Assembly (NCBI GenBank): GCA_964019155.1
Contig: OZ025242.1
Span: 88,115,705-88,179,704, forward strand
Source: Osedax fenrisi
Taxonomy: Eukaryota; Annelida; Polychaeta; Sabellida; Siboglinidae
Direction: 5' to 3'
DNA: 64,000 nucleotides
Every line of letters begins with the position of its first letter. Within the stretch, counting starts at the first letter, position 1. The translations under genes and the position numbers were made by a program. Under the pieces are notes generated by a model. The model saw only the letters and a list, made by a program, of their open reading frames with translations, ran no database searches and was not told the DNA's origin. Shown piece after piece: positions 12,651-64,000 of the stretch.

Positions 12651-13986
12651 ACTGTGACGATAGATATTGTTAGATTTAGTCACGAAGCGTTTAAAGTTTG
12701 AAATATAAATGATTATTTTTAAATATAATTTATAATATTACATGTATAATAGTCATGGCACCATCTTATTATCTATGATGTTAACATTTAATATAATATC
12801 ACACATAAAAGTACTTAAAAGTGACATAAATAAGCATTTATAAATACGAGCTCGAAAAATAGTTCATATAAATATGATATTTTTTCTAATCACGATGTAC
12901 ACAAAATTCAAATAATTAGTTTACGTTTTTGTTATAATTTCTATGAAATAACGACTTTGATAATTTTAATAACTATAATAATAAGTATAGATATCGCTAC
13001 TTGTTTTAATATTTAAAATCGATTAAATGTATAGCCAATGGGTTGTTAGAATATATCTATTACGCACTTGATTTAATATTAGCTATAATAACAAGCGTTA
13101 TCTATCTTTAATATTTTATAAATAAACATTTGCATATATTTTATATACGATTAATATATATATATATATATATATGTAGTGTAGTCTATACTATACTAAT
13201 AAACTATTTTATAATACTACTTTAAATAAGACAACTTTTTTCATTCCTTTATTACAATAAAATCTCGTCGACGTGTACGCACCACGATCCAAACTCTAAA
13301 ACTGCCAAGATTCGTGTTGGCTCGACACGCCCACGATATTTTAGGGGCGTGTCTATACAATTGGTTTCTTGAAGTTTCGATCCTCATGGCGCGTGACCAC
13401 ATAATCGACATTATATAACATATAACAACTCGCCGAATACTCCGCACCGGACGATATATAATATTGTACCTATATACGATTCATACCCACACTTATACCG
13501 CATATTCATTACCGCGCGCTGATATATTTGTATTATACATTGTGTTATATAGTATACAAGTATATAAAGCTTGAAGTCACACACACAAATATAATAGAAT
13601 AATTATGTTTAGTTAAGTATATGACGTGTGTGTTCACTATAAATACTATTAGTCATTCATAAATTGTTATATTGTTAGAATAGTATATATATATATATAT
13701 AAATGTATACACATGTATATGATATTCAATTTAATTTATCATAAATGTTATGTAATCAATATATTATATATTAACATTTTGTAAAAACATTATAATCCAA
13801 AAAGGAATAAAATGATAGGTAAGTATAAAGTCTGCCACGTGCATATATAGAATTACATCTATGTTTGCATAGGGAAGCCTTCGTTGTAACGCTCTACTGC
13901 ACATCTGTTAATTACGTAATAGATTGTGTTGTGTTACAGAAAAATTTACATAGGTATTATTCATAGTGAAATTATAATAACCCATT

Positions 13987-14065
<79 letters not shown>

Positions 14066-14079
14066 ATGTATATATTTAT
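12651..14079. other. AT-rich spacer; no gene seen
   Basis: The patch at 13241-13450 is closer to balanced composition and holds a short open frame on the minus strand. It has no recognisable domain or credible splice sites. A (TA)n tract occupies 13991-14053. Confidence 0.45.
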
Positions 14080-14569
14080 CATCGATATAAAGAAAGTGGA
14101 TAAGTAATTGAATGTAGTGTATGGCACTATCCGCTACGGGCGCTGCAGTCGAAACCCACTATCTGGCCCACTACTTTTTATTTATAATAATATTTATTTA
14201 TACATATATATATATTGATAATTACTACCAATTTTAATGTACTATCTATACTAAAAATAAAATTATATATTTAAAATACATAATATCAACATTTCTCGTA
14301 ATTTTGTGTATTTAAATTGAAGATATAATATTATTTTATTGATTTTATTGATATTTATAATTTAAATCCATTGAAATAGATAGAAGTCACTTTAATCTAT
14401 TTCGACGAAAAGCCTACTGTTTTAATATTTGACATATATAATATGACTAATATCCAATCAAAATCACTGATACCATTTTTTTAATTTATCGATAAAAGTG
14501 TCATTCACTTGTTTATCTTTTACATGCATTGCGTGCGTCAATTGCTTATCCACTTTCTTTATATCGATG
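14080..14569 (+). mobile_element. 490-bp MITE family B, copy 1
   Basis: Ends are CATCGATATAAAGAAAGTGG (14080 on) and CCACTTTCTTTATATCGATG (to 14569), inverted over about 25 bp. Interior landmarks (CGCTACGGGCGCTGCAGTCG, TGGGCCAGATAGTG in complement, and GATAAAAGTG) recur in copies at 40630-41140 and 56762-57319. The flanks atatttat / atatgtat are an imperfect 8-bp duplication within TA-rich DNA. Non-coding. Confidence 0.8.
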
Positions 14570-14574
14570 ATATG

Positions 14575-14695
14575 TATATGTATATATGTATATATGTGTA
14601 TATGTATGTATGTGTGTATGTATGTGTATGCGTGTGTGTATGCGTGCATGCGTGTGTGTATGTGTGTGTGTATGTGAGTGAGTGTGTGTGATTCA
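14575..14695. repeat. (TATG/TG)n microsatellite
   Basis: Mixed TATG and TG repeats directly follow the MITE at 14080-14569. A similar TG tract borders the third copy of that MITE (about 56698-56760). A TA-rich tract follows at 14811-14936. Confidence 0.85.
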
Positions 14696-14810
14696 TAATG
14701 ATATACGTGCACTACACGTATATCATTGTGTCTCGTGCACGTAAGTTTACATATAAATATATTGATATCTATTAGTATTAGGTATATATAATGCTTATAT
14801 AATTATTATA

Positions 14811-14896
<86 letters not shown>

Positions 14897-15210
14897 TTAT
14901 ATATTTATATATATATATATATATATAATATATATATTTGTGTTAATATGATAATACACATAGGCAGCGTATGTATGTTACTCGTATGGAATATTTTAAA
15001 GTGTGCAAGCAAGCGTAACATATATACTTAAGTGACATATATTTACATCGATGGGCGGCTCTTATATATTAGTAGGACCGCCCAACTTGAACTCTTAAAT
15101 ATATCGGCGGCCTGCTTCACCTGTATCCATATATGGATATATTAAGGACTGTTATGTCCTTATTTTTTAAAAATGGTATTTTTTAACTAGGGCTAATTTT
15201 CAAATACGAC

Positions 15211-15752
15211 ACCGTCCGTATTAACCATATGATCGAAAATATATTTATTTAATACAGTATTCTTGTAATACTAATAATTACAATTTAAAATTGAATTGTT
15301 AATTGTATTAATCACAAATATCTAGATTAAATTTACAATAATATATAGTTTAGATAATATTTATTACATAACCTTAAAAGAAAATATTCTTGAAAATATA
15401 TGTATAACAATTATTTAGTTTTATTAAGTAATGTCCAGATTAAAATTTACAATATAGTTTTAATCAAAATATGAAATTAAAAGTGCTATTTTTAAATATC
15501 ATATTATTATGATAATAATTAAACAAATATTCAAAATAAAAGGATATATATACCGTATAAGGGTATATACAACATCGATATGATCTTTGGGGAAAATTAT
15601 TTTATGGGTCTTTTACATTTTATAAGGATCATATTCACAGACATTGAGGGGGGTCCCCCACAAAGTCTGTTATCATATTGTATTGATATACAAGAACCCG
15701 AGAGCTAGAAAGAAAGCTCTCTAGATCTGACCCGAACAATGATCTGACAAGA
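15211..15752 (+). repeat. Dispersed repeat, copy 2 (pairs with 5612-6112)
   Basis: Same orientation and landmarks as copy 1; it differs by small indels. Immediately downstream, GCTTCGCCCCTTAGATG near 15889 is the inverted form of a segment inside the element at 6332-7173, so the two regions share more than one repeat. Confidence 0.7.
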
Positions 15753-16689
15753 ACCAAGACCTCTTATACCCCCCATCTTTTAGTGATCCACCTTATAATG
15801 TTGCTAATATTTTAAAAATATGTCTTTATATCAATGATATATATCGAATATTAACATAGAGCCAAAGACGTTATATATTAATACAGCTTCGCCCCTTAGA
15901 TGTCTATGCATAGAGCTTTAATTTCTCTCTAGCTCTGTGAATATTAATAACAATTAGACTGAAAAATATTAATGATTTGTTTATAGTATTAAAATAATAA
16001 TAATATAATTAAATAAGTATTACATTTATTGTAAAAATGTATTAAAATAATAATATTATAATAATTTTATAATATTAATGTAATTTTAATATTATTTTAT
16101 AAATGTAAAATAATATTTATTTATTATATTTATATATATTATATTTATATACTCAATTATTTTAAAGATTGCTAATTTAAATGGTTCTTGAACATATGTA
16201 GTTCGACTTTTAAAGCTTGAATACTAAATTAAGGATATTTATTTTGCTGAAAAATTAATAAAACATAATATTCAGACTTTCCCCTATGTAGTACTATGTA
16301 GTAATATATATATATCAGTAAAATACAACCAGGCAAGTATAACCAAGAACGTCAGTCCTTGCTAGAGAAGTTTTTCTACAGAAGATTGAATAGATTGAAT
16401 GAGAGAAGATTGAATAAGTGGTTAAGGTCACAAAGCAAGTGTGCTTTTTTGCAGTGCACAGCAACAAATACACATATTGGCTATTTGCAAACAACTATAC
16501 AACTATACAACAAATACACATATTGAATTGAATACCAGGATATGTTAGATTCTATTGACGACAATAAATTGATAATATAATTTTGCCAAAGAAATAATTT
16601 TAGAAAATATTTTATAAGTATAACATAATAAATATATAAGATATTTTGGAATTTATTCTTGTTATAACATATATCATGTATATCATATA
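15753..16689. other. AT-rich spacer, possibly LINE 3' flank; no gene seen
   Basis: No exon-like sequence. The patch at 16320-16470 has more even composition but no open frame with recognisable similarity. It may include the 3' UTR of the LINE that follows. Confidence 0.4.
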
Positions 16690-19520
16690 TCATATCACCG
16701 ATGATGGCCAGTCCAGTTGTGTTCGTAGGTCAGTTATACTTGTAGTGTAATCAGTTTTTTTAGTCGGTATATTAGTCTAAGTGATCTGTTAGTTAAGCGG
16801 TCGATGGTTGCAAATTATTTATTTTGAGAAGAAAGTAGTATAGGTATGCAGTAGTGTAGTCGAGATATAATTAAAGTCTGGGTAATAGTTAGTGCGGTGG
16901 ATGTTGTTATGTAGAGACTTATTTTATTTATATTGAATAAATGGTGATATGTTGAAGATTTTAATGATGATATGTGTTTATCAAAAGTTTATTTGTTATT
17001 GATATGTATGCCGAGATATGTTGATGTAGTAGAAGGAGGGATTAGGGTATGACCTAGGTACATTTGTGGGAATATTGTAGTGGGAAGGGAATTTTGAGGT
17101 GACAAATTCATAAGTACTGTCTTATTGGGGTTAAGTGATAAATAGTTATTGGTGAGCCAGTTATTAATAGTAGTGAGACATGCTTGAAGGTGAATATTGG
17201 ATGATTGGTGACAATCAGCGTGAATTTCAATGTCGTCTGCATAAATATTGTATTTGACAGTAGGAAACGATTTAATAAGTTTACTAAGGGGGAGTAGGTA
17301 CATACAGAAGAGTATAGGGGAGAGGGACGATCCTTGAGGTACTCCAAATATGATGTTGTGTTTGGGTGATATTGATTTGTTGATTTTAGTACTGTATGTT
17401 CTGTTAGTGATGTAATTGGAAAACCATAGTAGTACAGTATCTTCAAGTCCAATTAGTTTTAGTCTATATATGAGTAAGTCTAAGTTAATGGTGTCGAATG
17501 CCGAAGATAGGTCTAAAAGCAGTAGTTGTGTTGGAAAGTCATTGTCAAGGTATTTGAGTAGGTCGTCGAGTAATGAGAGTATAGTCGTTTCGGTACTGTG
17601 TATTTTTCTGAAAGCGCTTTGTTGAGGATCAAGTATATTGTTGGCAGTGAGGTAGAGGATTAATTGTTTATGTATTACCTATTACCTTCTCTAGTAGTTT
17701 AGTTAAAATTGTAAGTTGAGATATGGTTCTGTAGTTAGAGAGTGTATTGCAGTCGAGTTTGGGTTTTTTTTAATAAAGGGCTGATAATGGAGTGTTTTAG
17801 GTCTGAAGGGATAGTACCAGTAATAAGGGATTCATCAATACAATGTTTGTGTATTGGTACTATGGTCGAGGCAAGCTTTTTCAGAGTTAGTAGGGGTAGT
17901 GGTTCTGATGGTGAATAACATTTTGAGGTAATAATAAGATTGTAGATCTCAGTAGTGGTGGGAAGGGAAAACACAGTAAATGTGGGTGTCAGAATGGCAC
18001 AGTCATAATATAGTTGTATATCAGGTAATTGTTTGTTCAGGGTGTTTAGGTTATCATAGATTAATTTAATTTTATCTGAAAAATAGTCAGAGAAAGTAGA
18101 GCATAGTTGAATATCTGGTAGATCAGGTAAAATGATCTTCTTAGTTCTGCCAAGCAGTTTATTGGTTAATTTATAGAGCTGTTTGCAGTCATGTTTGTAA
18201 CAGTTGAATTTGTCATTATAGTAGTTGGATTTTGAATTTTTTAGAAGTTTGATATTTCGGTTAAGGGATAAGTGTGAGTGGTTGTATTCAGTAGGAGATT
18301 TATTGTAGATTCTGTTTTTCTTTCTGACAAGTCGTTTTTGGGTTCCGAGTTCAATAGAAAACCATGGTATAGTTGTGTGTGTTGGTATAAGTTTATTAGT
18401 TAGTGGTGCGTGCTTATTAAGGAGTAAGGTAAGTACATTATGGAAGGGTGATATTGAAGTTAATGTAGAATATGGTGAATCATTAATGTCTACTGAAAAG
18501 TGTGTAAAGTTAATGGTTTTAAGTTTACGAAAAGAAGTTATTTTTCTAATAACTTTAGGGGTATTTATGTTGATGATAAAATCAATGGCATAATGATCAG
18601 TAATGAGTGTTGAGTTAGTAGGAGGGGCAGTCATTAATAACGAGTCGAGGGTTGTAAATATGAGGTCAAGTGTATGACCGTGTATATGTGTTGGGAAGCA
18701 TGCTTGTGTACTGCAGTTATGTTGATAAAGATTAAATTGATTTCAAAGGTCAATGAAATCTGAGTGGGGGTGTTTATCAGAGTCAAAGTGAAAGTTAAAG
18801 TCGCCAGTAGGTATTGTAGTACGAGACAATTGTTACTTAAGTATTCGAGAATTATATCTGTTAGTTCGTTAATAAATATATTATAATCGTTATTAGGAGG
18901 TCTGTAACAAGTAATTATAGTTAAATATGTTGAGTTATTAACAAGTAGTTTGCTGAGTAATAGTAATAGTTCATAATTTGTCATGGTAATATTTTTTGTG
19001 AATGTAATCTTGCATGTAGAGTCCGTGAGAAGGGCAACACCACCACCGCGGCGACCGTCGGAGCGATGGTTTTGGATAATGTGGTAATTAAGGGCTTTTA
19101 TGGCGGCGGGAGTGACAGTATCAAGGACGTTAAGCCAGGTTTCAGTAAGAGCGATGATGTTGAATTTATTAGAGGTGATGTATTGGGAGATTATATCTAT
19201 GTTGGAACTAAGGGATCTACAGTTAATGAGACAGGCAGTGATCGAACTGTTATTATTTGTAGTGCGTCATGTTGATTTGTCGTGCCTCTTATCATTCGTA
19301 ATGTACGCATTAAAAGATTCAGTCCAGTATGTAAGTTGTTCATCAGTGGAAGTTAGTGGTTTTGATTTCCAATCCGTCTTATTTTTGTCTAGGGATAATC
19401 TGAGTTCATATTTATTTGTTTTAAGGTTAAGAGGGCATTTATAACCGCTTATTAAATTATTTGTTATAGCATGATAATAGATTCTGCCGATACGGGCTTG
19501 ATCAGGAGTGAGTAAGTCAT
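16690..19520 (-). pseudogene. Decayed LINE with endonuclease and reverse transcriptase, L2/CR1-like
   Basis: Read on the minus strand from 19520 down, the order is as follows. The endonuclease start has a NCRSL word, ALTETWLN and SDGRRGGGVALL (about 19260-19030). More endonuclease with TCYRPPNNDYN follows (about 18980-18640), then a linker with LITDHYAIDF (18634 down). RT has LLLDLSSAFDTI, GVPQGSSLSPILF and NIYADDIEIHA (17650-17200). C-terminal remnants reach about 16690. Several frameshifts and stops separate the blocks, so it is inactive. The motif set fits L2/CR1-type elements (established knowledge); the exact clade is inference. Confidence 0.8.
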
Positions 19521-19859
19521 GTAACCTATGTCATTATCATTTATGTATCATTACATGTAAAGATTATAGATTACATACATTCGCTATATTTATGAGTATA
19601 AAATTTATACTATAAATCCTAGGCTATAAATCCCTGCTATAAATGATGTTTTTTATAACACCTACTATTATAAATAAATATTAATTCTTGTGAATAATGT
19701 TAATTTATGTGTTTATTATTAAGTTAATTATCAAATATAATACCAATTTTCAATCTGTAAACACCTTTAAAAACACTAATCTAAGCTTATTTTAATTATT
19801 TAAACTAATTATTATTATAACATACTTATATTGTAAAATATTTAAATTTAAATACTAAA
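19521..19859. other. AT-rich spacer; no gene seen
   Basis: Low-complexity AT sequence 5' of the LINE; no recognisable feature. Confidence 0.4.
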
Positions 19860-20275
19860 TCTGAATGTATTATAGTTGCATGAACATTTTTCAAAATACT
19901 TTGATAGCTGTTTTCTCAGTATGTTAATTTTATGAATATTGCTTTACTAAAAAGTCCGGAACTTTTTTTCTGTTAAATAAAAATGTCCATAATTTATAAT
20001 ATATATATAGAAAACATTCAAATGCATAATAAATACTTTTTTTTTAAATATATATATATTTACCTATAGGTATATACTAATTTAATAGTTAACATTTTAT
20101 TTCAGATTTTTATTTATTTTTAAATTATTCCTATTATTAACCAAATGTATATATTAAAAATAACAACGTAATTATGATAGAATGAAGTATTATTATTACA
20201 TCTGCGCAAAAATGATGTAAAAATATTTAAAATATTTCAAGTTGGAGAGTTTTAAAAACTAGTCATTTTCGTATC
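19860..20275 (+). repeat. Dispersed repeat, copy 1 (pairs with 32715-33070)
   Basis: Shares with 32715-33070 the order ctttgatagct / tatgaa..aaaagtccggaactttttt / gatagaatgaagtattattatt(a)catctg / gtcatttt, same orientation. AT-rich and non-coding; element type unknown. Confidence 0.6.
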
Positions 20276-21273
20276 TATTTATATGTAATCCCGCGAAGGT
20301 AGTGCTTCCCCTTGGAGTTATACCAAGGAATGTCATTGGTTATACATTTAAATAATTGTTATGTTATAAATAACAATCTATGATTTATATGTTAAGAATT
20401 AATAAGCTTGTTTTTAGTTTAATAGCGACGTTATGGATATAATATTGAACTTATAAAATGATAAGTTTTTTATAATATATAATTTCAAATATAACGAGAA
20501 TATAAATATATATTATTTAGATAACACTTTAGTCTATAAGCTAGTAATATATCACTATTAGGCATATAATTTATTCACACATAACTTGTCTAAATATATT
20601 AATATATAATTATATTATATTAATTTAACCGAGGATATACTCTTTAATAGTATAGTCTATAAATTACATGTATATATAAGCATATGTAATATATACACAT
20701 ATGTATATTCAAAATCATAATTTGTTTTATAAACTAAAGAATTAACTTACAAATGTGACTAGAATTACATTATTAAATAATAGTTTACAACTAAATATAC
20801 TAATATAATATTATACATATAAATTACCCTCTCTATTAATTAATATTATGAAATTCCATAATAAATATGTTTGTTTTATATAATGGAACATAGATTTCAA
20901 TATAATAGAATATAGATTTTAATTAACAAAATTAGTGTACTAATTATAATTATATACCTATTTATAATTCATAATATTATACTTTACATTTTGAATTATA
21001 TATTTCTTCTACAAATATATTTCTTATTAATATAAACTTATATTAGTATAAGTAGACAGTATTGTTATTTAATTTATAAATGAGTATTATCAACTATTAT
21101 ATATAACGAATGATTCTGAACATCGTTAATTGTTTATGTATATTATTATTTTACGCAATGATTCTAAAATTTTTACTGATCAATTTATTTCAACTATTGT
21201 AAAAAATAATTTGTAACAATATCGATATAATAAGTACGATTGTAAATTATCAAACTCATAGGCCATTTATAAA
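20276..21273. other. Presumed 5' flank and 5' UTR of DIP2; no clear promoter
   Basis: AT-rich throughout. I cannot place a TATA box, initiator or CpG island with any confidence. The 5' UTR may contain further non-coding exons that I cannot see. Confidence 0.3.
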
Positions 21274-51819
<30,546 letters not shown>

Positions 51820-52191
51820 ATATCGTCAGCCGTTTCTCCCCTACCCCGTACCCCCATATCCGTACTAAATTCATCCGCCATGCAATACAATTCACTGGAG
51901 AGCCTTCTACTTCAGACTCAGTGAAACAGACACCAACAACACTCTGGAGAGGTGTATTGTATCTGAGTTTACTTAACACCTAATGTAATGCACACACTAC
52001 TAGTGTGCTTACTACGTTAAGTTTACAACTACCGCCTAAAACTTCGTTTTTATAATTTTTTTGTCAATTTCGTGTGACCATATTATGTGATATATAGAAA
52101 ACTTAAATATTATCATTATTACTATATTATTATTATTATTTAAAAGAGTATTTTTTATATCTTGCTTTATAGAAAAATGCTTTTCTATCTA

Positions 52192-52193
<2 letters not shown>

Positions 52194-52250
<57 letters not shown>
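52194..52250. repeat. (TA)n between the convergent gene ends
   Basis: Alternating TA lies between the DIP2 stop (51819) and the TRDMT1 stop (52303). Confidence 0.9.
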
Positions 52251-52254
<4 letters not shown>

Positions 52255-52284
52255 CAGCAATATTATCTATTGATTGTACATAAT

Positions 52285-52290
52285 AATAAA
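52285..52290 (+). terminator. Candidate poly(A) signal of DIP2
   Basis: AATAAA, 466 bp after the DIP2 stop; it is the first canonical hexamer I find on the plus strand. It lies only 13 bp from the TRDMT1 stop, so use of this site would make the two 3' UTRs overlap. No canonical hexamer for TRDMT1 was found on the minus strand between the stops. Confidence 0.35.
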
Positions 52291-52302
52291 CATTGATAGA
52301 TT

Positions 52303-63970
<11,668 letters not shown>

Positions 63971-64000
63971 CTGGTAGAGAGGAGAGAGAGAGCATCGTGT

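Noticed and set aside
13241..13447. Minus-strand 68-codon frame in a GC-balanced patch
   Set aside because: No recognisable motif, no splice context; too short to support.
5612..15752. A 10-kb LTR element bounded by the repeat pair 5612 and 15211
   Set aside because: No TG...CA ends, no primer-binding or polypurine sites and no gag-pol between; the interior holds unrelated LINE and MITE sequence.

Overview
The window is very AT-rich nuclear DNA from a eukaryote, most likely an invertebrate animal. The evidence is two intron-rich genes with clear animal orthologues, non-LTR retrotransposons, a tRNA-derived SINE, short inverted-repeat DNA elements and many (TA)n microsatellites. Nothing in it looks bacterial or organellar. 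I cannot name the phylum from the sequence.

Positions 1-21273 hold no host gene that I can support. They are a patchwork of DNA transposons and their non-autonomous relatives, often nested (at 529-3242, 3894-4905, 4356-4809, 6332-7173 and 14080-14569). There are also two decayed LINEs on the minus strand (about 7434-8479 and 16690-19520), dispersed repeat pairs, palindromes and microsatellites.

Positions 21274-51819 (+) carry a complete DIP2 (disco-interacting protein 2) gene. I reconstructed 37 coding exons by hand. Every exon joins in phase; the total is 5223 nt, that is 1740 codons plus stop. The protein has an N-terminal DMAP1-binding domain (exons 1-2), a long low-complexity linker (exons 3-9), and two FAAL-like acyl-adenylate (AMP-binding) modules (about exons 10-25 and 26-37). 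Intron 1 is 8.8 kb and holds several transposons and a 500-bp trinucleotide array. Most other introns are short (down to 57 nt). Exon 4 runs into a tandem array of 15 units of 54-60 bp, and each unit carries the same in-frame splice donor.

Positions 52303-63970 (-) carry the 3' part of TRDMT1/DNMT2, the tRNA-Asp C38 methyltransferase. Six exons with 302 residues are present; its catalytic motifs lie beyond the right edge. DIP2 and TRDMT1 are convergent, with 483 bp between their stop codons. The TRDMT1 introns contain three SINE copies, a long LINE with an (ATT)n tail, a TTAA-flanked MITE and an 8-bp-TSD MITE.

The two genes have no evident pathway link. Two features of their introns stand out. 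Their 5' splice sites mostly have T at +3 (GTTAGT, GTTTGT, GTTATT). Pyrimidine-rich mini- or microsatellites sit directly upstream of many 3' splice sites, in the transcription sense of each gene.
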